DNA of 64,000 bases from Bos javanicus. Taxonomy: Eukaryota; Chordata; Mammalia; Artiodactyla; Bovidae. Positions 36,045 to 46,216 of the stretch are shown in pieces. The stretch is from positions 78,886,178 through 78,950,177 of the forward strand of contig NC_083875.1 in NCBI RefSeq assembly GCF_032452875.1, given 5' to 3'. Position 1 is the stretch's first letter, and every line of letters starts with the position of its first letter. A program made the translations under genes and the position numbers. The notes beneath the pieces are model-generated. The model was not told where the DNA came from and made no database searches. It saw nothing but the letters and a program-made list of their open reading frames with translations.

Positions 36045-36470
36045 CCATCAACCTAGCATGGACAAATAAATGGTGTTACAGTCCTTCCACAGAATATTAC
36101 AAAGTAAAAGCAAAAGAATTACTACTACCACTACACACAGTGTAATTCAGTCTCAAGAACAATGTTGAGAGATAGACTAAGACAGGGAAGGATGCATGTA
36201 ATATGAGTCCATTTATTAGCTTCAAAACAAGCAACAGTCTCTCACTGGGGAGGTGTCAGTGGCAGCAAACCAACAAGGGAAATGATTAACACAAAATTCC
36301 GGATGGTGGTGATCCCTGGGACGTGAGTAGGAAATGGGTACAATCCAGAAAGAACACAGTGGTGCTTCAAAAGCTCTAGTGATGTTCTGTTTCTTAATGG
36401 AATGGGAACTTCATGGGTATTCATGTTATTATCATTATTAAAACTGTAGAGATAAGTTTTGTATTTTCTT
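36045..36470 (+). mobile_element. Ancient L1 3' end
   Basis: 'caacctagcatggacaaata', 'aatatgagtccatttattag' and ggtggtgatccctgggac follow the order of an old mammalian L1 3' end. Strongly diverged. Confidence 0.6.
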
Positions 36471-36617
36471 TGGAACTTTTGATAATTTGAACTGGCTGTT
36501 GAACTAAGCGGAAAGGAAGCGGGAGGTTATTTTCACTTTTTACTCTCTTATTTACATACTTCCCTTTCTCTCATCACACTTAGCATAACTTACAACTGAA
36601 AAAGAACTTTCTGGTGC

Positions 36618-36750
36618 AGAAGAAAAGTTACAGACTCTGGGTTCAGACAAACCTGAGTTCACATCCCAATTCCTCCATTCCCACACTATGAATCAGTGAC
36701 ATTCCTGCAGACTCAGTTTTCCCATGTATAAAATGTAGGAAAGAATGCTT
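36618..36750 (+). mobile_element. MIR SINE
   Basis: 'agactctgggttcagacaaa' to tcagttttcccatgtataaaatg follows the MIR order. Diverged. Confidence 0.7.
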
Positions 36751-37810
36751 CTAAGAGTCCAATATTGTTGACTGCACATTCCAAGCTCTAGAGGGACTCA
36801 CAGTCTCTTTAGTCAGTCTGCCACTCAGGGATGAGAAGTTCAGAAAAGCCTGGTGGCAGTGACCCAGTGGAAGCCCTGGGCTCAGGGATCCAATGCTTAA
36901 TGTGCTGGGTGACGAGGCCCAAGCTCACACTGTGGAGTCCTCTGTCCTCTGCAGAGTCTTTTTTTGGGCTTCTCCACCAGCTCTGTCCTGAGAATCATTC
37001 ACTTGCCTCCCACTGGGCTCCCAAAGAACTTCCTTGGGACCGCCTCCTGCCTCTTCCAGGAAGGTGATGGATGAGTGGCATGGGCTAGCTCAGCTCTGCA
37101 TGAAAGGAATAGTCCCCCTTCCCCTGATGCTTCTGTACATGTCTCTTCTTGGCTTTGGACAGCCAAGGCTAGAACCCGCTCTTAGAAAGGAGCTAAGGAA
37201 ACCAGCTTTTAGCACAATGGGCTAGACATTTCTGGTCTAAACAGAAAGAGTCACCAGAACTCAACCATGGAGCCCACCACGTGAGGAAGCAAAAAGTGAG
37301 GTGAGGACACAGCCTTCATCAGCAATGCACAGATCTTGCATTTTCCCTTCGTGTCCTCTGAGCCTGTCTCCCTCAATATTTTGAAGGGGCTTAACAAAGG
37401 CTTAGGGCTTCCTAGCTAGCTCTCTGCCTTTCCCACTAGACATAACTGATGAATATATGCAAAGCATCTGGCTTGTGAGAGACCTGCCATTCATATCCAT
37501 CCCCTTCTCAATTCTCCCCTTTCTTGGTCCATAAAGCTCATGAATGATGTTTTGCAGCCAACAGCTAAGTGATTCCTTTGGTTCTATCAAAAACAGTGAT
37601 TCCATTCTGGAGAGCAAGCCTAAACCACCGACTGCCTGGAAGCCTTCTGGGTGGATCTTGAGGATGGATGCTGAGTTTATCCTCCAGTTTTCTATGTGTA
37701 GAGGAGAGACTTTAGGTCTGTGAGCTTAGGATGCAGCCTGCCGACTCCTGCCCTTTGCCTTCAGCTCTGGCTGCCTCGATTCCAATTTCCGTTCTGTCTT
37801 TGTCTTACAG
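36751..37810. other. NTRK2: Intron sequence just upstream of the first kinase exon
   Basis: No repeat recognised in about 1 kb. The last 60 bases hold the pyrimidine-rich tract and acceptor of the exon at 37811. Confidence 0.6.
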
Positions 37811-37941
37811 TTGTTCAGCACATCAAGCGACACAACATTGTCTTGAAAAGGGAGCTAGGTGAAGGAGCCTTTGGAAAAGTTTTCCTTGCTGAATGCTATA
37901 ACCTCTGTCCTGAGCAGGACAAGATCTTGGTGGCCGTGAAG
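37811..37941 (+). CDS. NTRK2: NTRK2 (TrkB) first kinase-domain exon
   Basis: Internal exon encoding the start of the intracellular tyrosine kinase domain of TrkB, the BDNF/NT-4 receptor. It is 131 bp: two bases finish a codon split by the upstream intron, then 43 whole codons. The peptide begins VQHIKRHNIVLKRE, carries the ATP-binding glycine loop GEGAFGKV at residues 16-23, and ends in VAVK, whose Lys is the beta-3 catalytic lysine. The stretch AECYNLCPEQDKI fits TrkB rather than TrkA or TrkC, from family knowledge. A pyrimidine-rich tract and cttacag precede it, and the donor is AAG/gtaagc at 37942. The exon starts after codon base 1 and ends in phase 0. The frame also runs open 5' into the intron and 3' for 77 codons to a stop at 38170-38172; I take both as non-coding. 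Assignment is very secure; the exon number depends on the transcript model. Confidence 0.97.
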
Positions 37942-38553
37942 GTAAGCGAACACTCCAGAATGTCTCATTACCCATGGTCACTACTCACATGTGGAAGTGT
38001 TGCTTTATTTTATTTCATCGCAGTGACCATTTCAGGAGCAAAGTATATCTGCCATGGTAGATGTGTCCAAATTCCTTTAAGTGATGGAAAGTGGAAAGGA
38101 TGTTTGGGGCACAGGGACAATGGGTTCTGCTCAGGAACATCTTTCCAGCCTACAGGCTGTGGATATCTCTGAGCTACTCTCCCCAGTCAGTGTTAACTGA
38201 ACTCTGGACAGAAGTCAGTGGGGTCAAACACAATCCAACCCACTAAACCTGGAGACTTCGCTTTCTCCTCAGATTGCCCGGAGCATGTCCAAGTTCAGCT
38301 GGAGCTTGTCTCATGTTCAGAAGACCTGGAAAGGACACTGTGGCCTTCACTTCCCTCTCTCAGCCTCATTTCCCCTGAGATGTTTTGTTATACTTACTTT
38401 GTCCCTTCCAAATATCTCCAAGGCCCCAGACATGGCATCTGGAAGGGGAACATCTCTGGGGGATGGATCTTACCGCCCTAGGAGACACGAGATTTTATTG
38501 AAATACAGAAGTCTGAAAGTCTTTTGTCATAACCATTTCTCCATAAACTCTAA
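37942..38553. other. NTRK2: Intron sequence just downstream of the first kinase exon
   Basis: Repeat-free. The exon frame stays open through the donor to a stop at 38170-38172, adding 76 codons if the intron were retained. Confidence 0.6.
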
Positions 38554-38564
38554 AAAGGAGACCT

Positions 38565-38727
38565 GAGGAATCCCCTGGCAGTCCATTTGTTGTAAAGCTC
38601 CATGCTTTCACTGCAGACGATGCAGGTTCGATCCCTGGTCAGGGAACTAAGATCACACATGCTACATGGCATGGAAAATAAAAATAAAATAATGAATGCA
38701 TATATGTTAAATTACAATAATTCTTTT
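38565..38727 (+). mobile_element. CHR-type tRNA SINE with 11-bp TSD
   Basis: Starts tgaggaatcccctggcagtc, carries gttcgatccctggtcaggg and 'aactaagatcacacatgcta', then an A-rich tail. Target-site duplication aaaggagacct at 38554-38564 and 38728-38738. Confidence 0.9.
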
Positions 38728-38748
38728 AAAGGAGACCTCATCTTCAAT

Positions 38749-39020
38749 ATGGAGAAGGAAATGGCAACCCATTCCAGTACTCTTGCCTGGAAAATCCCAT
38801 GGACGGAGGAGCCTGGTGGCTGCAGTCCATGGGGTCGCGAAGAGTCAGACACGACTGAGTGACTTCCCTTTCACTTTCCACTTTCATGCATTGGAGAAGG
38901 AAATGGCAACCCACTCCAGTGTTCTTGCCTGGAGAATCCCAGGGATGGGGGAGCCTGGTGGGCTGCTGTCTATGGGGTTGCACAGGGTCGGACACAACTG
39001 AAGCAACTTAGCAGCAGCAG
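38749..39020 (+). mobile_element. Bov-A2 SINE with 10-bp TSD
   Basis: Two Bov-A units joined by 'ttccctttcactttccactt', tail of CAG repeats. Target-site duplication catcttcaat at 38739-38748 and 39021-39030. Confidence 0.94.
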
Positions 39021-39027
39021 CATCTTC

Positions 39028-39100
39028 AATAAAATTGTAAAGTAATTAGCCTCCAATTAAAATAAATAAATTTATATTAAAAAAATAAAAATAAATAAAC
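39028..39100 (+). mobile_element. Short L1 3' end
   Basis: 'attgtaaagtaattagcctc' plus an A/T-rich tail. Same 3' end type as at 1800-1885. Confidence 0.6.
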
Positions 39101-39479
39101 ATTATTGAAAGGGCTAAAATTTCCACTGGGCCCTCTAAATCACAAGGATCAACACAAATAGCACAAAAAACTTCAGCGTATCTTTTACATATGCACTGTC
39201 AAAATGTTTTAAAAAAATCACCAAGGTACAACTTATGTAAAACACTTAAGAGAGGCATATGTTTATAAAATGAGTTAAGGGCCAAATGAATAAGTACGTG
39301 GCTAATGTAATAAAATGTAACTTCTTGACCCAACGTAAGATGATTGAGTTTTGGTTTTTCTTTGTTCGTTTGGCCAAATGCAAAGTATTTATACAAATGG
39401 CATTTATTTCCTCATTATCACCAGGACAACTTTCTTTGTGAGTTGATGGATGTGTTTTATTTATTTATTTATCTTTCTG
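39101..39479. other. Intronic sequence without recognised feature
   Basis: AT-rich, nothing recognised. Confidence 0.5.
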
Positions 39480-39990
39480 GTCTTTTAACGTTTTAACTTT
39501 TATTCATTTTTAATTGGAAGATAATTGCCTTACAGAGTTGTGTTGGTTTCTGCTGTACAACTTCGTGAATCAGCCATAAGCATACCTATGTCCCCTCCCT
39601 CTTGAACTTTTCCCCCATCCCCACCCCAACCCAGCCCTCTAGGTTGCCACAGTGCTCTGAGCTGAGCCGCCTGTTATACAGCAACTTACCACTAGTTGAA
39701 CATTGTCCTGGCTATAATGAGGAAATAAATGCCATTTTACACACGGTACTGTGTATGTTTCAGCGCTACTCTCTGAAGTTGTCTCACCCTCTCCTTCCCT
39801 CATTGTGTCCACAAGTCTGTTTTCTATGTCTTCTTCTCTATACCTGCCCTGCAAATTGAACTGAGGTGGATGAACCTCAGTTCATCCTATTATACAGAGT
39901 GAAATAAGTCTGAAAGACAAAAACAAATATTGTATATTGACACATATATAAGGGAATATAGAAAAATGGTACTGAGGAACTTTTCAGTTT
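39480..39990 (-). mobile_element. L1 3' end with inverted 5' segment
   Basis: 39480-39860 is reverse-strand ruminant L1 3' UTR ('ttttaattggaagataattg', 'gtgtccacaagtctgttttc'). 39862-39990 is forward-strand L1 from directly upstream in the element ('ttatacagagtgaaataagt', 'ggaatatagaaaaatggtac'). The pattern is a 5' inversion. No clear target-site duplication was found. Confidence 0.75.
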
Positions 39991-40864
39991 TTAAAAGATA
40001 CATATTCCATTACTGTTGTATTTAGCCTTAAAATACTTTATGCGTAATGGGTAACCGAGGAGAGAAATAAAATGATTCTTGAACTTTCCCAACCTTCAGA
40101 CTAAACACAGTTTCTGTTACAGTTCATCCTAATGAAACACCATGCATCTGCTTTCCTTGCCATCAAAAGTGACTAAGCCGAGCGGTTCAGATACACTTAA
40201 ACTCTCAGGAAAGGCTCCTAAAAAGCTCTACTTTGGGGTGAATAAAGGACAGGCCTTTCTAGGGATGAGAAATGTAATATCTATGAAATAAACATCATCT
40301 CAGTAAGATAGGAAAGTGGAGGGGGTAGTGAGACAGAGGAGAGAAGAGGGGAAGGGAGATGTGGGAGAGAATCAAGGTCAAGCGGGGTGAGTGGAGTGAA
40401 AGGAGGATCCTGCAGGGACCCTGAGGATGTTTAATTCCTGCTGCTGAGATGGCTTCCTCTCTTCTTTCATTGACTCAAAAAGTTTGTTATTTTTTTTAAA
40501 GCACAAAATGTTCAGAACATTTGGCAGTGTTATATCTGCAGTCTTCGCTTTCTTCTGCTGTTATCTTTTTTTCCCCCTTTGGAAAAATGGGACCAAAAGG
40601 TGCCTCTATTTTTGGAGATTCAGAGCCCGATACAAGGATAGAGCTGGAAGACATTCTGGGAACATGTAACCCCAATCTCGCATGTGTCATAGACAAGGAC
40701 AATGAGGACCCTGGGGCCAAGGTCTGGGCCATGTTTCCCACTGATGTTTGGAGGCCATCCAGGAATCTGTTCACTTCATGAGGTCACAAGGTGAAAGCTT
40801 TGAATGTGAGAAAATCGTAGGAGATGAGGGAAACCTAGAGGATAGTGTAGGAATAGCTGAGAGG
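39991..40864. other. Intronic sequence without recognised feature
   Basis: No recognised repeat family. Short open frames near 40484-40781 have no recognised domain. Confidence 0.5.
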
Positions 40865-40887
40865 CCTCAGCTCGGTAGTGTGTGCTC

Positions 40888-41401
40888 AGTTGCTTCAGTC
40901 GTGTCTGACTCTTTGCGACCCCATGGACTGTAGCCTGCCAGGCTCCTCTGTCCATGGCATTCTCTAGGGAAGAATACTGGAGTGGGTTGCCATGCCCTCC
41001 TCCGGGGGATCTTCCCAACCCAAGAATCGAACCGACATGTCTTATGTCTCCTGCACTGGCAGGTGGGTTCTTTACCACTAGTGCCACGTGGGAAGCCCTC
41101 AGCTGGATAGAAATAGACCCAAAATTTCTCAGCGGGTATCGCCTTTCACGTTCCTGTTATTTCTAATTCTGTGCTTGCTCCTCTGTACTTCTTGCAGTGT
41201 CCTTAAGGAGCCAGTGCTACACAGCTAAATCCAGGGCACCTTTAACTCAGACATCACTTTTCCTTCCAAACTCATGCTAAACAGGATTTCAGAGCTCGAT
41301 CTAGTAAAGATGAAGGATTAGCCGGTGTCAGCAATGTTCAGCCGGTAGTCCTGCCCACAGCATGCTTCCCATCACTACTGTTGGTGCTGCTGCTGCTGCT
41401 A
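40888..41401. repeat. Tandem duplication, copy 1 (514 bp)
   Basis: Contains a reverse-strand Bov-tA (40888-41096, TSD cctcagct at 40865-40872 and 41097-41104), about 290 bp of unique sequence and the start of a second SINE. Beyond the first ~20 bases it differs from copy 2 at one site that I can see (G at 41004 versus A at 41518). Confidence 0.96.
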
Positions 41402-41915
41402 AGTCGCTTCAGTCGTGTCCGACTCTTTGCGACCCCATGGACTGTAGCCTGCCAGGCTCCTCTGTCCATGGCATTCTCTAGGGAAGAATACTGGAGTGGG
41501 TTGCCATGCCCTCCTCCAGGGGATCTTCCCAACCCAAGAATCGAACCGACATGTCTTATGTCTCCTGCACTGGCAGGTGGGTTCTTTACCACTAGTGCCA
41601 CGTGGGAAGCCCTCAGCTGGATAGAAATAGACCCAAAATTTCTCAGCGGGTATCGCCTTTCACGTTCCTGTTATTTCTAATTCTGTGCTTGCTCCTCTGT
41701 ACTTCTTGCAGTGTCCTTAAGGAGCCAGTGCTACACAGCTAAATCCAGGGCACCTTTAACTCAGACATCACTTTTCCTTCCAAACTCATGCTAAACAGGA
41801 TTTCAGAGCTCGATCTAGTAAAGATGAAGGATTAGCCGGTGTCAGCAATGTTCAGCCGGTAGTCCTGCCCACAGCATGCTTCCCATCACTACTGTTGGTG
41901 CTGCTGCTGCTGCTA
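41402..41915. repeat. Tandem duplication, copy 2 (514 bp)
   Basis: Repeats copy 1 at a constant offset of 514 bp. Its left edge is a chimaera: CTG-rich Bov-A2 tail and first bases, continuing as the Bov-tA body of copy 1. This is as expected for recombination between two like-oriented SINEs. Confidence 0.96.
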
Positions 41916-42108
41916 AGTCGCTTCAGTCATGTCCGACTCTGTGCGACCCCATAGTCGGCAGCCCACTAGGCTCCCCGATCCCTGGGATTCTCCAGGCAAG
42001 AACACTGGAGTGGGTTGCCATTTCCTTCTCCAATGCATGAAAGTGAAGAGTGAAAGTGAAGTCGCTCAGTTATGTCTGACTCTTCACGACCCCATGGACT
42101 ACAGCCTT
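41901..42108 (-). mobile_element. Bov-A2 SINE, truncated
   Basis: Reverse-strand copy starting with ctgctgctgctgctaag. Second unit stops at 'cccatggactacagcc'. It is the right-hand partner of the tandem duplication. Confidence 0.88.
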
Positions 42109-43539
42109 TCTTTAAATCCCAATCACAGCCCTCATCCCATGTTCAACCCAGACCCAGGCCCCAGTCCCCATGAACCTCCTGGCTTTGCCAAATAATTGTT
42201 TGCAGATTAACAACCCACGATGAGTGTTTGCTCTTTAATCAAAACTGCTGAAAAAGAAAACAAAGAAAATTTGTCCCTTTATCTCAAGTAGTGAGAACAA
42301 AATACCTACAGCTTAAAAAGTCATTTCAACTTCAAGGTTGTACACCAAAGAAATCTCATCTCCCTGACCTCAAATGTGGCCTTTTGTGGAAATCAGAGGC
42401 TTTGCTTACCTTGGCCAGAATGATTTCAAGCTTCAGCAGGGCGGGGGCCCATTTTAACTGTCTGAGATCCAGAGGCTACAGCTATGCAAGAAACAAGTCC
42501 GATTTTTCATGGGCTCTGGAATGAATGGGATCAGAATAACACATGGAGCTGCCTCTTGCCAGCCTTACCGGCTCATTTTTAGGCACGTGGGCCCATTGTA
42601 AGTATATTCAAAGACTATCTGATAAGTCTGAGAGGAAAATGTCTATGGTGCCTTCCTGACCACAGTAAGGGAATTTTTTTTTAAAGGAACTGAACGTGGC
42701 CTCCAGGGCCTCCATAGCCTGTCACCTCTGAGGAGTGGCTGCCGGGGCTGCTTCTCTTCCATTGGAGGCACCCAAGGATGTTTGACAGTCTTTCTGCCCG
42801 TTGCCTAGCAACCCCTGCAGCATTGATTATGCATGCTAAGAAATAGCAGCTATTGTCCTCTTTCCTTCTCTAGAAGGAGCTGACTGATTTGAAATCCAAG
42901 GTTTTGCATTCAGACTGACAGATGTCAGGTTCCTGTAAATTTTGACGCTGCTTGTTCCAAATGACTAAAGAGCTTGAGCAATCCGCAGAAGTCAGTTTAA
43001 GATGCGAGTTAGCCTAGGCTTGTGCAGACCCCTCAAGGGTTCATGGCCTGAGTCAGCCTTTCCCATTAGAGTATCTGCTTGTTTGGATCCAGTTGGATTG
43101 CCCTTTTCTTGATATTTTTGGATGACCTTTGTTTCTTAGTGAAATGGATTTGTGCCTTCCCACTGAAAGACAACTGGAGAACCCATAGAGAAAATGAGAT
43201 GCATAGAAACGAGCCTTTGATCAAAATAATTCCTTTATCTTTAAGTAACTCAATTGCCAAGGAAACACTTCATTGCAGTTTCTCTGCATTAGCTGTGGAT
43301 GCATTAACTATTTTTGGCTCCATCCAATTTGCTTTTCAATAGCTACAATTCCTACAACATTTCCTTGTGCTGTGAATGCACACTAATTTTCATTTTTTTA
43401 AATATAGCCACAAGTGGGCTTTGTAGGATTCATGGTCTCTCTTCCCCCTCTCCACTAACTCAGGTGTATTCCTAAAAACATAAAGTGCTGAACACAAGAG
43501 AGGCCTTAGGAATCATATCTATAACCCACGTCTCGTGTT
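42109..43539. other. Repeat-poor intron block
   Basis: About 1.4 kb without recognised repeats, the longest such block in this intron apart from that at 46217-47889. It contains CACGTG at 42594-42599 and an X-box-like site at 42800-42812. Confidence 0.5.
42800..42812. promoter_or_regulatory. Candidate RFX X-box
   Basis: GTTGCC, one spacer T, AGCAAC: fits the two-half-site X-box consensus with a single-base spacer. Motif match only. Confidence 0.35.
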
Positions 43540-43590
43540 TTATAGATGACAAATCCAGAGAAGCTGAGTGACTTCCTTGAGGCATGAGTT
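43540..43590 (-). mobile_element. MIR fragment, weak
   Basis: 'ttttatagatgacaaatcca' with gagaagctgagtgacttcc resembles the reverse-strand MIR core. Confidence 0.45.
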
Positions 43591-44254
43591 AAAACGAGTC
43601 ATAGATGCTGTACAAGAAGACTTGGCAAGGCGCGAAATAGTGATGTCTGAGCTCTGCAGGCACTTTCTTTAGTATCTAATGAAGGGCTTTTTCTTTTCAT
43701 ATTGCTAAATATTTGCTTATCAACAACAGAGGAAATGATGCAAGGGTTTTGGCAAAGTTGACTGATACACTCGGTGGCACGTTGCCACAAGCCAGCTCAC
43801 GTAGCATCTAACACACCATGGCCATGTCCGTGCCTGGGGGGCCCAGCCCAACATAAGAGCCATACAGCTCCCTTCACCCATCAGCTCTCATCTCAAGTTA
43901 CCCCTTCAAGGAAACTTCCCCTTGCTACTCCCTGGTCTAGGTCAGACCTCCCAGTTCCATGTTATTAAGGCATCTGTACTTGTCCTTGAGAGCATTTGTT
44001 AAGGCTGTTAATCAGTACATGTATTTGTGGGTATATTTAATCAACAACATTTGTCTATCTTCTCCAGTAGAGTGGCATATTCTTGAGGGTAGGGATCATG
44101 CCTTTCAGCACATTGCCTAGTATGTAGTGGCAGGCAACAAATGCTTGTTGGATGGATGGATGGCCTATTGAAAAAGAGCCCTTTGAAAAAGTAAAGAGTT
44201 GGCAGTTGGCACTTCCAAGTAAGGAAATGATTTGATCAGCTATTTATATGTGTG
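43591..44254. other. Intronic sequence with probable L2 end at 44068-44165
   Basis: 'ttgagggtagggatcatgcc' and gcaacaaatgcttgttggatgg are typical of an L2 3' end. The rest is unassigned. Confidence 0.5.
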
Positions 44255-44263
44255 TATAGTATA

Positions 44264-44308
<45 letters not shown>
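44255..44308. repeat. (GT)n(AT)n compound microsatellite
   Basis: GT units followed directly by AT units. Confidence 0.92.
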
Positions 44309-44397
44309 GATGTAATCTAATGAGAAATCATTTTAGAAATAACTGAATCACTATGCAGAAATATAGAGCTATTATTGAAATTCTTTAGTTTAACTCA

Positions 44398-44530
44398 TAC
44401 TTTTTTTGCCAATGAGGAAGCAGAAGAGGGGCCCAGAGAAGATAAATAATCCTTCCAAAGTCACATAGCTTGAACGAGATCACTCAATGTCAGACCAAGG
44501 ACTAAAACTCTAACCTCCACATCAGCCCAA
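44398..44530 (-). mobile_element. MIR SINE
   Basis: 'gaggggcccagagaagataa' and aagtcacatagcttgaac match the reverse-strand MIR core. Confidence 0.75.
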
Positions 44531-45059
44531 GGCTCAATGCATCATATTTTAGTGTACTGAATCCTACACATGCCCTATAAACCAAATTGAGGAAATTCAA
44601 CATGATGTATGAGGTAATACAAAGGAGTGGGTAGTTTTGCTCAATTGTGTATGATGATAAGAGAGATATTCTTGTTTTCCCAAGTAGAAAAGCAATTCAA
44701 GGAAATAGGTGGAAATAAAGAAAATTCCAGAGTGAGTGCTTTGGCCTCATGAGGGGGTGCAAGCAAAACATCTCAATCAGCTTTGATAATAAGAGCAGTA
44801 TAATGTTCACTGGAAACCCAACTCAAGCTGGTTTAAGCAGAAAGGGAATTTGTTTGCCCAAACTACTGGAAAACCTTGCTGTTGGTGCTCTAGCTTCAGG
44901 CATAGCTAGCTCCCCGGCATCAGCAATTCCCTCTCTCTCTCTCTTTCTCTCTTTACGTCTCTCGGCTTTGCTTTCTTCCATGCTGAATGCATTCTTGGAC
45001 AGGTTCTCCCCACACTATGGTAAAGATTCAGCAACAACTTCTCTGGGTTTACATGCAGC
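44531..45059. other. Intronic sequence, short (CT)n at 44930-44952
   Basis: No repeat family or exon recognised. Confidence 0.5.
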
Positions 45060-45073
45060 CATCCTAGCAACCC

Positions 45074-45363
45074 TGGAGAAGGTAATGGCACCCCACTCCA
45101 GTACTCCAGTATTTGCCTGGAAAATCCCATGGACGGAGGAGCCTGGTAGGCTGCAGTCCATGGGATCACTAAGAGTTGGACACAACTGAGTGACTTCACT
45201 TTAACTTTTCACTTTCATGCATTGGAGAAGGAAATGGCAACCCACTCCAGTGTTCTTGCCTGGAGAATCCCAGGGACGGGGGAGCCTGGTGGGCTGCCGT
45301 CTATGGGGTCGCACAGAGTTGGACACGACTGAAGCCACTTAGCAGCAGCAGCAGCAGCAGCAG
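45074..45363 (+). mobile_element. Bov-A2 SINE with 14-bp TSD
   Basis: Two Bov-A units and a (CAG)n tail. Exact target-site duplication catcctagcaaccc at 45060-45073 and 45364-45377. Low divergence suggests a young insertion. Confidence 0.96.
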
Positions 45364-45377
45364 CATCCTAGCAACCC

Positions 45378-46127
45378 AAAAGAGAACTCCTCTTTCCCAA
45401 CAATTATGCACAAGTCGAAGGGCCAACTCCTATTGGTTTATCTTGAGTTGTTTCACCAGGCCCTCCAGCCAAGGGAATAGAATGTTCTGATTATACAGGC
45501 CTGGGTCACATGCCTATCCCTGCAAATGGAAGATGAGGTCAGCTCTCCTCACACATGTTGACCAAATGTAGGGAGGCGTTTGTTCCCTGTAAGAATGTTA
45601 GAGCTTCTAAGTGAGAAGACAGAGAAAAGAGATCTGACAGGAAAAACTGAAAGATGACCAACTTAAATAGGACTTGCAGGACCTCACTGTGAGTAGAGCA
45701 GTTGGGATCTAGAAGCGCACTAGGATCTGAATTGGCCCTTAGGGCAGTCCCTTTGTTATCCTTGCAGGAGGCACTAGGTCTCTCCTCCAGGCCTCCCTGC
45801 TGGCATGACACAGCTGTCTCACCCCTCTCTGCTCCCTGGCTTAGGCTGCTGCCTCCTGCCAGCTGCTGCTCCCATGGTATCTATAACTCACCTTCAGATT
45901 CCTCAACAAGGAAATACCATATGTCCAGTTATTCCACTCAGTGTTCCTGCCAGGCACCTGCCCGCAGTCCCAGAATCCAGTGTGGTCACGTGACACAGAT
46001 GAGACCACTTATAGGCCAGAAGCAACTAAAGCCAGTTGTCTTAAAATATTTGTAAGTGGAAGAGCTTGAAAAGAACCGCTTTCCAGGAACCACCAGTTCT
46101 GGAACAGGGAAACAATCTTTAGATAAG
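45378..46127. other. Intronic sequence, repeat-poor
   Basis: Nothing recognised apart from the palindromic E-box at 45985. Confidence 0.5.
45985..45994. promoter_or_regulatory. Candidate USF/MiT-TFE E-box (GTCACGTGAC)
   Basis: Perfect 10-bp palindrome around CACGTG, in sequence without recognised repeats. Motif match only. Confidence 0.3.
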
Positions 46128-46136
46128 AAAGAGTGT

Positions 46137-46207
46137 GATTCATTTTGATATTTGGCAAAACTAATACAATTATGTAAAGCTTAAAAATAAAATAAAATAA
46201 AATAAAA
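46137..46207 (+). mobile_element. L1 3' tail, ~70 bp, with TSD
   Basis: 'tttgatatttggcaaaacta', then an A-rich tail. Target-site duplication aaagagtgt at 46128-46136 and 46208-46216. Extreme 5' truncation. Confidence 0.88.
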
Positions 46208-46216
46208 AAAGAGTGT

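Larger units (their letters stand above)
1..37810 (+). other. NTRK2: NTRK2 intron upstream of the kinase exons (3' part)
   Basis: No exon is recognised in this stretch. It ends with a pyrimidine-rich tract and AG at 37809-37810. I looked for the juxtamembrane exon with the NPQYFG Shc-binding motif and for the short terminal exon of the TrkB-T-Shc isoform and recognised neither. Small alternative exons could be missed by eye. Content is mostly dispersed repeats, listed separately. Confidence 0.85.
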
